From the NCBI GenBank assembly GCA_002345565.1, contig DDVS01000004.1, forward strand, positions 310,001 through 374,000: a stretch of DNA of 64,000 nucleotides. The letters run 5' to 3'. A program made the position numbers and the translations under genes. The DNA comes from Flavobacteriales bacterium UBA2306. GTDB lineage: Bacteria; Bacteroidota; Bacteroidia; Flavobacteriales; Weeksellaceae. Positions 17,046-25,416 of this stretch are shown here, piece by piece; positions within the stretch are counted from its first letter, which is position 1, and each line of letters starts with the position of its first letter. The notes beneath the pieces were generated by a model. It saw only the letters and a list, made by a program, of their open reading frames with translations, did no database searches and was not told where the DNA came from.

Positions 17046-18578
17046 TTATCTTCTTTTTTTCATATTGAACATTCCCAAAATAAACTTCGCACCTTCTCTT
17101 GCTAAGGTGTTCAAGAAAGTTTTTCCGGCTCGGCTTTCGATGACTTGTTCAAACATTCCCTGTTCTTCTTTTGGTTGCGCTGTTCTTCCTCTTGTCGGCG
17201 TTGGAATAACTGTTTGGGTATGTTCTTCGATTCTTTTATTCAGGATTTCGTAAGCACTTTCTTTATCGATTGTCTGCTCGTATTTTCTGACTAATGAAGA
17301 GCTGTTCGTCAATTCATCAATTTCTGATGAAGTTAAAACATCCATTCTACTTTCCGGAGAAATTAAATAAGTTTGAACAAGCGGTGTCGGAATTCCTTTT
17401 TCGTTAAGAGCAGTTACAAAAGCTTCTCCGATTCCAAGATTTTGGATTAATTCGTTGGCTTTGTAAAACTTAGTGATTGGATAATTTTCTACAGCTTTGT
17501 CAATTTCTTTTCTGTCTTTCGCGGTGAATCCTCTCAAAGCGTGCTGAATTTTCAAACCCAACTGACTCAATATATTTTCAGGAACATCGCCCGGAATCTG
17601 AGTGATGAAATAAATCCCAATTCCTTTGGAACGAATCAGTTTGACCATTGTTTCAATTTGAGAAAGTAATGCTTTTGAAGCCTCGTTGAAAATCAAATGC
17701 GCTTCATCAATGAATAGAACCAATTTTGGTCTCCCACTATCGCCTTCTTCAGGAAAAGTCATATAAATCTCAGCAAACAACGACAACATAAATGTCGAGA
17801 AAAGATTTGGTTTGTTCTGAATATCATCAACTCGGAAAATATTCACAACGCCTTTTCCGTCTCTGGTTTTTAACAAATCTTCCACATCAAAACTAGGCTC
17901 TCCAAAGAACGTAGAAGCGCCTTGCTGTTCCATTGCGACAATACTTCTGAGAATTGCTCCCAAAGATGCAGGCGCAATCGAACCATAATTATCGGCTAAT
18001 TCTTTTTTACCAATCGGATTATCAGTCACGTATTGAAGAACTTTTTTCAAATCCTGCAAATCAACAAGGGGTAAAGCTTTGTCATCACAATATTTGAAAA
18101 CAATCGACATAATGCTTTGCTGAGTGTCATTCAATCCAAGGATTTTACTTAATAAAATTGGTCCAAATTCTAAAACTGTCGCACGAAGTTTAACACCTTT
18201 TGCGCCAGAAATGGTCATCAATTCTACAGGAAAACTCTGTGGCGAATAGGGTAATTGCGTTTTAGAATATCGCTCTTTTATGTTGTTGTTTTCCGTTCCT
18301 GCTTCGGCAATTCCGGAAAGGTCACCTTTGATATCCATTACCAAAGTTGGGATGCCTGCGTGTGACAATTGCTCTACAAAAACCTGAAGTGTTTTGGTTT
18401 TTCCGGTTCCTGTTGCACCTGCGATTAATCCGTGTCTGTTAACAGTTTTCAACGGAATCGAAACGTTGACTTCTGTTATGACTTCGCCGTCAAGCATTCC
18501 TTTTCCTAGAACAATGTGGTCTCCTTTGGGATTATATTTTGCGTTGAGGTCGGTGATGAATTTCTCTTTATTGGACAT
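17046..18578 (-). CDS. HerA-like helicase/translocase, DUF853 family
   Basis: Protein of 510 residues with the bacterial HerA-like (DUF853) plan. A short beta-rich start is followed by Walker A GATGTGKTKTL (about 54-64), Walker B KLVLFIDEAHLIF, a sensor-type GIYFITQIPGDVPENILSQLG and an arginine-bearing HALRGFTAKDRKEID. The C-terminus has a Gln/Lys/Thr-rich linker and a short amphipathic end (FILGMFNMKKRR). These ATPases form hexameric rings. In archaea HerA works with the NurA nuclease. The same-strand exonuclease gene two genes downstream could be a functional partner, but that is inference from context only. Confidence 0.85.
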   Translation of the reverse strand: MSNKEKFITDLNAKYNPKGDHIVLGKGMLDGEVITEVNVSIPLKTVNRHGLIAGATGTGKTKTLQVFVEQLSHAGIPTLVMDIKGDLSGIAEAGTENNNIKERYSKTQLPYSPQSFPVELMTISGAKGVKLRATVLEFGPILLSKILGLNDTQQSIMSIVFKYCDDKALPLVDLQDLKKVLQYVTDNPIGKKELADNYGSIAPASLGAILRSIVAMEQQGASTFFGEPSFDVEDLLKTRDGKGVVNIFRVDDIQNKPNLFSTFMLSLFAEIYMTFPEEGDSGRPKLVLFIDEAHLIFNEASKALLSQIETMVKLIRSKGIGIYFITQIPGDVPENILSQLGLKIQHALRGFTAKDRKEIDKAVENYPITKFYKANELIQNLGIGEAFVTALNEKGIPTPLVQTYLISPESRMDVLTSSEIDELTNSSSLVRKYEQTIDKESAYEILNKRIEEHTQTVIPTPTRGRTAQPKEEQGMFEQVIESRAGKTFLNTLAREGAKFILGMFNMKKRR

Positions 18579-18652
18579 CGATTGGTTTTTTTAACGCTTA
18601 AATTTAGAAATAATTCCTTGAAATCTATCTGAAAATTAAAATTTCTAACACT

Positions 18653-18660
18653 TATCTTTG
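18653..18660 (+). promoter_or_regulatory. -7 box TATCTTTG for the bestrophin gene
   Basis: Exact TAnnTTTG match 17 bases upstream of the ATG at 18678. Confidence 0.45.
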
Positions 18661-18677
18661 CATTAAGATTTTTGCCT

Positions 18678-19559
18678 ATGCGAGCTTACAACACCAAAAA
18701 TTTTCTAAAAATCCTTATCAGTCTGCACAAATCTGATACGTTGAAGATTCTTTTCCCAACGATAATTTTGGTTGGTATCTATTGTTATGGCGTTTATTAT
18801 TTGGAAGTAGAATATCTGCATCTGAATTCTAAATCGTCCATCAGTAATATCGGGATGATTCATTCTTTACTCGGATTTGTTTTGTCTTTATTGCTTGTTT
18901 TTAGGACTAATACTGCTTATGACAGATGGTGGGAAGGAAGAAAGCTTTGGGGAAAATTGGTAAATGACAGTCGGAATTTTGTTATTAAAATTAATAGTAT
19001 TCTTCCGGAAAATGATCTTAAAAATCGAGCTCAGATTGCAAAATATCTTCGGTTTTTTCCATATTTTTTAGCAAATCATCTTTCCAAAGAATCTACAAGA
19101 TTGGTTTTGGATGAGGATTTTACAGATTTGAAAAAAGAATTGAAACATCATGCACCTGCAGAATTAATTTTTCTATTGACGAAAAAATTATATCAACTCA
19201 GAAACGAAAATAAAATCTCTGACACGGAAATGTTGTTTCTTGATACGCAATTATCTGGTTTTATGGATGTTTGTGGCGGTTGTGAAAGAATTAAAAACAC
19301 GCCAATTCCTTATTCTTATTCATCCTTCATTAAGAAATTCATTGTTTTTTATGTGTTGGCACTTCCGATTGCCAATGTTGTGAATCTCGGATTTTTTATG
19401 ATTCCGATTACGATGTTTGTTTATTATGTCCTGATGAGTCTAGAATTGATTGCGGAAGAAATAGAAGACCCATTCAATAACGATGAAAATGATATTCCGA
19501 TGGAATCTATCGCACAAAATATCGAAAGAAATATTGATTTAATTTTAAATAAAGCCTGA
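18678..19559 (+). CDS. Bestrophin family ion channel protein
   Basis: Membrane protein of 293 residues. The hallmark is the stretch FRTNTAYDRWWEGRKLWGKLVNDSRN around residues 77-101, shared by bestrophins and their bacterial UPF0187/YneE relatives. Hydrophobic helices lie near 20-42, 55-75, 215-235 and 240-260, and SYSSFIKKFIVFYVL fits the pore region. Bacterial bestrophins form pentameric, often cation-selective channels. ATG 18678 is chosen over a TTG two codons earlier. The TrmH-family gene starts 2 bases after the stop, so the two are likely cotranscribed. Confidence 0.88.
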   Translation: MRAYNTKNFLKILISLHKSDTLKILFPTIILVGIYCYGVYYLEVEYLHLNSKSSISNIGMIHSLLGFVLSLLLVFRTNTAYDRWWEGRKLWGKLVNDSRNFVIKINSILPENDLKNRAQIAKYLRFFPYFLANHLSKESTRLVLDEDFTDLKKELKHHAPAELIFLLTKKLYQLRNENKISDTEMLFLDTQLSGFMDVCGGCERIKNTPIPYSYSSFIKKFIVFYVLALPIANVVNLGFFMIPITMFVYYVLMSLELIAEEIEDPFNNDENDIPMESIAQNIERNIDLILNKA

Positions 19560-19561
19560 TT

Positions 19562-20101
19562 TTGACAAAGAAACTGAAACTCGAAGAACTTGGAAGAATA
19601 GATGTAGAAACCTTCAAAAAAACTGCAAAGATTCCGTTAGTTGTAATTCTTGACAGCGTGAGAAGTATGCATAATGTTGGCGCAATTTTCCGAACGGCTG
19701 ATGCTTTTTTGGTAGAGAAAATTGTTCTTTGCGGCATCACGCCTCAACCGCCTCATCGCGAAATACACAAAGCTGCATTGGGCGCAACTGAAAGTGTTGA
19801 CTGGATTTTTGAAGAAAATATCAATACTGCCATTGATAATCTTAAGAAAGAAAATTTCAATATTATCGGAATCGAACAAACTTCAACAAGTCAACTCATT
19901 TCTGATTTTGAAATTAATCCTGAAAAAAAATACGCTTTAATCCTAGGAAATGAAGTAGATGGAATTTCGGACGAAGCTTTAGATAATATTGATACTTTTC
20001 TTGAAATTCCCCAACTCGGAACCAAGCATTCTCTTAATGTAAGTGTCTGTGGCGGAATTGTAATCTGGGAATTTGCGAAGAATCTGGGAATTAGAAAATA
20101 A
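19562..20101 (+). CDS. TrmH/SpoU family RNA 2'-O-methyltransferase (TTG start)
   Basis: SPOUT-fold methyltransferase of 179 residues using S-adenosylmethionine. The three family motifs are present: LDSVRSMHNVGAIFRTADAF (conserved Asn and Arg), ALILGNEVDGISDEAL, and IPQLGTKHSLNVSVCGGIVIWEF. It lacks the N-terminal RNA-binding domain of RlmB, resembling the short tRNA (TrmH/TrmL-like) forms. The target nucleotide cannot be told. No in-frame ATG precedes the first motif (next Met is residue 39), so the TTG at 19562, 2 bases after the bestrophin stop, must be the start. This suggests translational coupling. Confidence 0.88.
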   Translation: MTKKLKLEELGRIDVETFKKTAKIPLVVILDSVRSMHNVGAIFRTADAFLVEKIVLCGITPQPPHREIHKAALGATESVDWIFEENINTAIDNLKKENFNIIGIEQTSTSQLISDFEINPEKKYALILGNEVDGISDEALDNIDTFLEIPQLGTKHSLNVSVCGGIVIWEFAKNLGIRK

Positions 20102-20102
20102 A

Positions 20103-20136
20103 AAAACTGCAAACACCAGAGGTGCTGCAGTTTGAA
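20103..20136. terminator. Hairpin after the TrmH-family gene
   Basis: AACTGCAAACACC/GGTGCTGCAGTT forms an interrupted stem with a 3-base loop directly after the stop codon. The T run is on the minus-strand side, so as a plus-strand terminator it is weak. Confidence 0.5.
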
Positions 20137-20270
20137 ATAAATCTAATAAAAAGTAAAAATGAAAGGCGACAAAGATATGCTTTTAGATTAATACAAAGCA
20201 ATAGTTTTGAAAAAAAATCTAAAATTTTTTAAAAATATCTCTGGCAAAGGAATTTTTGTAAATTAGCATA

Positions 20271-20924
20271 ATGTTTATAAAAGATTATATATCGAAGGAT
20301 TATCCGGTTTTCAATTCTCGGGACTCTATAGAAGAGGCTTGCGAAGTGGCAAATGAATTTGGATATTCTCACGTTTTCATCATAAAAGGAGGTGTTTTCC
20401 AAGGCGGGCTAAGTCAATCTTTTTTGGAAGAAAGTCCGGAAGGCGTCTTAGATAGTCTCAATATTCATTATGAGCGTTTTGCCATTATGGAAGATAGTAG
20501 TCTTTTGGATAGCATCAAGCTTTTTCATACGTTTAATGCGAATGTGATTCCGGTGATTTCCAAAGAAGAAAAATATCTGGGTTACATCTCTTGCGATGAT
20601 ATCTTCAATGAGTTTTCAAAATATCCGTTGTTTTCTGAAAATGGAGCTATTCTTACCATCCAGACCAACGGCTTGCATTATTCTATGACGGAGATTTCCC
20701 AGATTATAGAAAGTAATAATGCTAAAATCTACGGATTGTTTATCAATTCCATCAAAGAGGATTCTATAGAAATCGCGCTTAAAATCAGTAATGAAAATCT
20801 GAGCTCTATCGACGAGACTTTTGAAAGATATGGCTACAACGTGGTTCACAAACATTATAATGACGAGAAAGACGAATTGTTGAAAGACCGTTTCGGATTT
20901 TTCCAAAAATTCCTGGAGTTCTAA
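20271..20924 (+). CDS. CBS-domain protein upstream of NAD kinase
   Basis: Protein of 217 residues with two CBS-like repeats. One spans about 1-60 (VFNSRDSIEEACEVANEFGYSHVFIIKGGVFQGGLS) and one about 65-120 (AIMEDSSLLDSIKLFHTFNANVIPVISKEEKYLGYIS). An ACT-like C-terminal part follows (120-205, GAILTIQTNGLHYSMTEISQIIESNNAKIYGLFI). CBS pairs usually bind adenine nucleotides and regulate a partner. The gene lies 3 bases before nadK on the same strand, an arrangement I associate with flavobacterial genomes. It may therefore sense nucleotides for that pathway, but this is inference. Confidence 0.82.
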   Translation: MFIKDYISKDYPVFNSRDSIEEACEVANEFGYSHVFIIKGGVFQGGLSQSFLEESPEGVLDSLNIHYERFAIMEDSSLLDSIKLFHTFNANVIPVISKEEKYLGYISCDDIFNEFSKYPLFSENGAILTIQTNGLHYSMTEISQIIESNNAKIYGLFINSIKEDSIEIALKISNENLSSIDETFERYGYNVVHKHYNDEKDELLKDRFGFFQKFLEF

Positions 20925-20927
20925 TTT

Positions 20928-21800
20928 ATGAAAGCAGCCATTTATTCCCAAAAGAAGGATCTGGATACGTTTTTGTATCTCAATAGATTCATTTCCGAAT
21001 TGGCCCATAGGGAAGTTGCGGTAGTTCTTCATAAAGAAATGGCAGAAAAACTGAATTTCTCCAAAGAATTTGATACATTTTCCTGCAAAGAGGAACTTAA
21101 AAATAAAAATGTCAACATCGTTTTCAGTTTTGGTGGCGATGGAACCATTCTAAATGCGCTGACTTTTATCCAAGACCTTGAGATTCCAATCATTGGTGTT
21201 AATACAGGGCGATTAGGATTCTTAGCGAATTTCCGAAAAGACCAGATTTTCGACGAATTGGATTCTATCATTCTTGAAAAAAATTATAATATCAGCGAGC
21301 GTTCTGTTATCAAGATTACAACGGACAGCAATTCTGAAATTGATTTTCCTTTTGCTTTGAATGATGTGAGTCTTTCAAGAAAAGAAACAACCTCGATGAT
21401 TACTGTGGAATCTTACATCAATGAAGAATTCCTAAATGTTTTCTGGGGCGACGGATTGATTGTTTCCACACCGACTGGTTCTACAGCTTATTCGTTGAGT
21501 TGTGGCGGACCGATTATTTCTCCAGCCAATGATAATTTCGTCATCACACCGATTGCGCCACACAATTTGAATGTACGCCCATTGATTGTGAAAGACGATT
21601 CTAAAATCAAATTAACCGTGAAAAGTCGTGTTCCGCAATATACTTTGGCTTTAGATTCTCGTCTTTATCATATGGAAGTCGGCAACGAAATCATTATTGA
21701 GAAATCAGAGTTCTCATTATTTCTCATCAAACCGAAAAATTTCAGCTTCTACGAAACCATTCGCCAGAAACTACTTTGGGGGAATGATAAGAGGAATTAA
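20928..21800 (+). CDS. nadK: NAD kinase
   Basis: Enzyme of 290 residues that phosphorylates NAD to NADP. The diagnostic NAD-kinase motifs are FSFGGDGTILNAL (GGDGT near residue 65), GVNTGRLGFLA, ALNDVSLSR (the NE/D motif), and WGDGLIVSTPTGSTAYSLSCGGPIISP. The length is normal. The ATG follows the CBS gene by 3 bases, so the two genes are one transcription unit. Confidence 0.95.
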   Translation: MKAAIYSQKKDLDTFLYLNRFISELAHREVAVVLHKEMAEKLNFSKEFDTFSCKEELKNKNVNIVFSFGGDGTILNALTFIQDLEIPIIGVNTGRLGFLANFRKDQIFDELDSIILEKNYNISERSVIKITTDSNSEIDFPFALNDVSLSRKETTSMITVESYINEEFLNVFWGDGLIVSTPTGSTAYSLSCGGPIISPANDNFVITPIAPHNLNVRPLIVKDDSKIKLTVKSRVPQYTLALDSRLYHMEVGNEIIIEKSEFSLFLIKPKNFSFYETIRQKLLWGNDKRN

Positions 21801-21903
21801 CAAATAAATATTGGTCTTGACATAAGACATATAAATCGAAACTTTGAATAATTAATAATTTCGTAAGTTTACAGTCCAAAAAAAATCTTAAAATATAATA
21901 AAA

Positions 21904-22971
21904 ATGAGCAGAAAATTTCCGGCCGGGGTTGCAACAGGTTCTTTAGTAACAGAAATCTTTGAATATGCCAAAGAAAAGCAATTCGCACTTCCGGCAGCCA
22001 ATGTTATTGGTTCTAGTAATATCAACGCAACGCTAGAAACAGCAGCAAAACTTAATGCGCCAGTTATTATCCAGTTTTCAAACGGAGGTTCTATCTTCAA
22101 TGCTGGAAAAGGTTTGAGCAACGAAGGACAACAAGCAGCTATTCTTGGTGCAGTTGCTGGAGCAAAACATATCCATACTTTGGCAGAAGCTTACGGAGCA
22201 ACTGTCATCCTTCACACAGATCACTGTGCGAAAAAATTGTTACCTTGGGTTGATGGTCTTTTGGATGCAAGTGAAGAGTTTTACAAACAAAACGGAAAAT
22301 CTCTGTACTCATCTCATATGCTAGATCTTTCAGAAGAGCCTTTAGAAGAAAATTTAGAAATTTCTGCTAAATATTTCGAAAGAATGGCCAAAATGGGAAT
22401 GACACTAGAAATTGAATTAGGAGTAACCGGAGGTGAAGAAGATGGTGTTGACAACTCTGATGTTGATAGCTCAAAACTATACACTCAGCCAGAAGAAGTA
22501 GCTCACGCTTACGAAGTGTTGAAAGCTGTTTCTGATAACTTTACCATTGCAGCTGCTTTTGGTAACGTACATGGAGTTTACAAACCAGGTAACGTAAAAC
22601 TGACTCCAAAAATTCTTGACAATTCTCAGAAATATGTTCAGGAGAAATTTGGAACAGGAGAGAAGCCGGTAAATTTTGTATTCCACGGAGGTTCTGGTTC
22701 TACTTTGGAAGAAATCAGAGAAGCTATCGGTTATGGTGTTGTGAAAATGAACATCGATACAGATCTGCAATTTGGTTATACAGAAGGAATCAGAGATTAT
22801 ATGACAGAGAAAATCGATTATCTAAAACATCAGATTGGAAATCCGACTGGCGAAGATGCTCCTAACAAGAAGTTCTACGACCCAAGAGTTTGGGTAAGAA
22901 ATGGAGAAGAAACTTATATTAAGAGATTGACTCAGGCTTTTGAAGACCTGAACAATATTAATACACTTTAA
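21904..22971 (+). CDS. fbaA: Class II fructose-1,6-bisphosphate aldolase
   Basis: Zinc-dependent aldolase of 355 residues in glycolysis and gluconeogenesis. Zinc ligands and active-site features are visible: the ATVILHTDHCAKKLLPWVD segment with the catalytic Asp and metal His, EIELGVTGGEEDGVDN, FGNVHGVYKPGNVKL, and VFHGGSGSTLEEIREAIGYGVVKMNIDTD for phosphate binding. Its length corresponds to the longer class IIA (E. coli FbaA-type) group. A near-consensus -7 sequence (TAAGTTTA) lies upstream near 21860. The accD gene follows after a hairpin, so partial cotranscription is possible. Confidence 0.95.
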   Translation: MSRKFPAGVATGSLVTEIFEYAKEKQFALPAANVIGSSNINATLETAAKLNAPVIIQFSNGGSIFNAGKGLSNEGQQAAILGAVAGAKHIHTLAEAYGATVILHTDHCAKKLLPWVDGLLDASEEFYKQNGKSLYSSHMLDLSEEPLEENLEISAKYFERMAKMGMTLEIELGVTGGEEDGVDNSDVDSSKLYTQPEEVAHAYEVLKAVSDNFTIAAAFGNVHGVYKPGNVKLTPKILDNSQKYVQEKFGTGEKPVNFVFHGGSGSTLEEIREAIGYGVVKMNIDTDLQFGYTEGIRDYMTEKIDYLKHQIGNPTGEDAPNKKFYDPRVWVRNGEETYIKRLTQAFEDLNNINTL

Positions 22972-22986
22972 TAAATAATTTATAAG

Positions 22987-23025
22987 TGATAAATGATGAT
23001 TGACTTATTCTTTCATCATTTATCA
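22987..23025. repeat. Inverted repeat between fbaA and accD
   Basis: TGATAAATGATGA (22987-22999) and TCATCATTTATCA (23013-23025) are perfect inverted copies around a 13-base spacer, followed by a third partial copy TTTATCATTCATCA. There is no clear T tract, so it may be an mRNA-stabilising or processing hairpin. It explains the apparent but false N-terminal extension of accD. Confidence 0.65.
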
Positions 23026-23050
23026 TTTATCATTCATCAATTATAGATTT

Positions 23051-23908
23051 ATGGCATTTGATTGGTTTAAAAGAAAAACACAAAACATTACCACTTCTAC
23101 GGAAGATAAAAAAGATGTTCCAAAAGGTCTTTGGCACAAAACACCGACAGGTAAAATTATTGAAGCAGAAGAACTTAGGGCCAATAACTTTGTTTCTCCG
23201 GAAGATGGTTTCCATGTAAGAATCGGAAGTAGAGAGTATTTTGATATTTTGTTTGACGACAGAAAATTCAAAGAACTGGATGCCGATGTAGAAAGTGTTG
23301 ATATCCTTAAATTTAAAGATACCAAATCTTATACAGACCGCCTGAAAGAGGTTAAATCGAAAACAAAACTGACCGATTCCATCCGTAATGCTACAGGAAA
23401 AGTAAACGGTGTGGAAATGGTTGTTTCTTGTATGGATTTTGCGTTCATTGGTGGTTCTCTGGGCTCTGTAATGGGAGAGAAAATCAGAAGAGCGATTGAT
23501 TATGCAATCAAACATAAATTGCCATACATGATTATTTGCCAATCTGGTGGAGCCAGAATGCAGGAAGCAGCTTACTCCTTGATGCAATTGGCTAAGGTGC
23601 AGGCAAAACTGGTTCAGCTTTCGGATGCAGGCTTGCCTTACATCGCTTATTTAACCGACCCAACTTTTGGAGGAATTACCGCCTCTTTTGCAATGACTGC
23701 CGATTTGATTATTGCTGAACCTACGGCTTTAATTGGATTTGCCGGTCCTAGAGTAATCCGGGAAACTATTGGTAGAGATTTACCGGAAGGTTTCCAGACA
23801 TCAGAATTTTTGCAGGAAAAAGGCTTTGTAGATTTCATCGTGAAAAGAACGGAAATTAAGCAGCAAGTTTCCAGAGCAGTGAAGCTTTTGATCCACGAAT
23901 ATCATTAA
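23051..23908 (+). CDS. accD: Acetyl-CoA carboxylase carboxyltransferase subunit beta, without zinc-ribbon cysteines
   Basis: Protein of 285 residues from the ATG at 23051, the beta subunit that transfers carboxyl from biotin to acetyl-CoA with AccA. The crotonase-like core is intact: VEMVVSCMDFAFIGGSLGSVMGEKI, QSGGARMQEAAYSLMQLAK, DPTFGGITASFAM and IGFAGPRVIRETIGRDLPEGFQTSEFL. The usual N-terminal four-Cys zinc ribbon is replaced: the positions read KTPTG (Thr31, Gly34) and VSPEDG (Ser49, Asp52), so no zinc can be bound there. The partner accA is not in the window. A terminator follows at 23931. Confidence 0.93.
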   Translation: MAFDWFKRKTQNITTSTEDKKDVPKGLWHKTPTGKIIEAEELRANNFVSPEDGFHVRIGSREYFDILFDDRKFKELDADVESVDILKFKDTKSYTDRLKEVKSKTKLTDSIRNATGKVNGVEMVVSCMDFAFIGGSLGSVMGEKIRRAIDYAIKHKLPYMIICQSGGARMQEAAYSLMQLAKVQAKLVQLSDAGLPYIAYLTDPTFGGITASFAMTADLIIAEPTALIGFAGPRVIRETIGRDLPEGFQTSEFLQEKGFVDFIVKRTEIKQQVSRAVKLLIHEYH

Positions 23909-23930
23909 TTTTTAAATTTTTAAAAAAATC

Positions 23931-23957
23931 ACTCTCTCGGATCCGGGAGAGTTTTTT
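23931..23957 (+). terminator. Intrinsic terminator after accD
   Basis: ACTCTCTCGG/CCGGGAGAGT with a 2-base turn, then TTTTTT. The next ATG (23958) follows the T tract without a gap. Confidence 0.85.
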
Positions 23958-24467
23958 ATGAGATTTATAGGTATATTTTTCAGAACCTTGTCATCATTGA
24001 CATTAAAAAAACTATGGATTGTCTTTTCAATTGGCATTTTTCATCCATTATTTGCGATGCTATACACCTACGCCAGTTTAAAAGCATTCCAAAAAGCTAA
24101 AGAATTATACCCGGAAACCAGTACAAATAACGGTGAGGGAAACGCCTTCCGACACGCATATTGGTGTTGTCTTATTATGATGTATTTCTGCAAGGTTTCT
24201 TCTCCGGAAAAGTCTTTGAAGTGGTGTAAAAAGCTAACAGATATGCACGAGGAACTTTTTCCCAATGAACCGCTGGAAACCAAAATGGATTTGCATAACA
24301 ACAAAGTTGGGATGGATTATTTTATGAGCCTTTTGCCAGGAGTTCATCGTCAGTTTTTTGAAAGTAGTTTTTTTGTGAACGAGCTCAGGAAAAGAACTAA
24401 AAATGCAGTTTTATTAAAATCTCTAGATGAGCAGGTTGGCAATGACGTTTTGATTTACTTAGAATAG
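23958..24467 (+). CDS. DUF6973-like domain protein
   Basis: Protein of 169 residues. The central pattern NNGEGNAFRHAYWCCLIMMYF, then TDMHEELF and KMDLHNNKVGMDYF, matches the His-rich helical domain I know as DUF6973, which has no known function. The N-terminus (MRFIGIFFRTLSS, then LWIVFSIGIFHPLFAMLYTYASL) is basic and hydrophobic and looks membrane-associated. The conserved His residues could form a metal or catalytic site. The ATG directly abuts the T tract of the accD terminator, so its transcript must come from readthrough or begin inside accD, or the true start is downstream (Met34). Confidence 0.65.
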   Translation: MRFIGIFFRTLSSLTLKKLWIVFSIGIFHPLFAMLYTYASLKAFQKAKELYPETSTNNGEGNAFRHAYWCCLIMMYFCKVSSPEKSLKWCKKLTDMHEELFPNEPLETKMDLHNNKVGMDYFMSLLPGVHRQFFESSFFVNELRKRTKNAVLLKSLDEQVGNDVLIYLE

Positions 24468-24500
24468 AAAATATTTTTCCGTAATATTTAGAAACAAAAC

Positions 24501-24525
24501 TGGCGATACTACAAGAGAATCGCCA
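24501..24525 (-). terminator. Terminator of the metNIQ operon
   Basis: The perfect 7-bp stem TGGCGAT/ATCGCCA, followed on the minus strand by GTTTTGTTTC, lies 30 bases past the metQ stop. Confidence 0.65.
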
Positions 24526-24555
24526 ATCAAAAAAACTAAATATATTTCGAAAGTT

Positions 24556-25359
24556 TTACCACGCTTTTACAGCACCTCCTTTGAAGGTTTGTTTAGCAGC
24601 AGATTCTACTTCCATAGATTGATAAGATTGTACGAATTTCTTGACTTTATCATCATTTTTGTTGTCTTCTCTGGATACGATAAGATTAGCATAAGGTGAA
24701 TCTTTATCTTCTGTGAAAAGACCTTCTTTTTCCGGGTCAAGTCCTGCTTGAGCCGCAAAATTATTATTGATGATTGCCAAAACCACTTCTTTATCTTCCA
24801 AGACTCTTGGGATTTGTGGCGCTTCTAATTCTAAAATTTTCAAATTTTTCGGGTTTGCAATAATATCAGTTACTTTTGGAAGCAAACCAACGCCGTCTTT
24901 TAACTTTAATAATCCTTGCTTTTGTAATAATAATAAAGAACGTCCGCCATTGGTCAGATCATTTGGAATAACGATAGTTTGACCGGTTTGTAACTCGGAA
25001 ATTGATTTTATCTTTTTAGAGTAAGCAACAATTGGAAATACAAAAGTTTTCCCCACAACAGCTAATTTATAACCGCGCTGTCTAGATTGTTTTTCCAAAT
25101 AAGGCAAATGCTGAAAAGCATTCACGTCCACATCGCCTTGACTCAAAGCTTCATTGGGAACAACATAATCGTTAAATGTTACCAATTCTACATCCAACCC
25201 ATATTTTTCTTTCGCAACTTTTTTTGCAGCTTCTGCTAGATTTTGTTCTGGTCCAGTTGCGATTCCGACTCTTAAAACGTTCGGGTTTGATTCTCTTTTG
25301 TTGCAGGCTGATAAAGTAATGATAGCTAAAGCTAAAGTAAATATTTTCAGTTTACTCAT
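24556..25359 (-). CDS. metQ: Methionine ABC transporter substrate-binding lipoprotein
   Basis: MetQ/NlpA family lipoprotein of 267 residues from ATG 25359. The signal MSKLKIFTLALAIITLSAC ends in a good lipobox, whose Cys would be lipidated. Family motifs are RVGIATGPEQNLAEAA, VELVTFNDYVVPNEALSQGDVDVNAFQHLPYL, VVGKTFVFPIVAYSKKIKS, IVIPNDLTNGGRSLLLL and VLAIINNNFAAQAGL. It binds D- or L-methionine and delivers it to MetI. The frame is open for 15 more codons, but these precede an obvious signal peptide. It is the last gene of the metN-metI-metQ operon, 57 bases after metI. Confidence 0.92.
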   Translation of the reverse strand: MSKLKIFTLALAIITLSACNKRESNPNVLRVGIATGPEQNLAEAAKKVAKEKYGLDVELVTFNDYVVPNEALSQGDVDVNAFQHLPYLEKQSRQRGYKLAVVGKTFVFPIVAYSKKIKSISELQTGQTIVIPNDLTNGGRSLLLLQKQGLLKLKDGVGLLPKVTDIIANPKNLKILELEAPQIPRVLEDKEVVLAIINNNFAAQAGLDPEKEGLFTEDKDSPYANLIVSREDNKNDDKVKKFVQSYQSMEVESAAKQTFKGGAVKAW

Positions 25360-25416
25360 TTTATTTCTATTGTTATTTAGGAATTCGTGAACCTTCGGTT
25401 TCATTTTTTTATAATT

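Noticed and set aside
23000..23050. Upstream extension of accD
   Set aside because: The encoded residues come from the TCATCATTTATCA repeat; MAFDWFKRK at 23051 is the family start.
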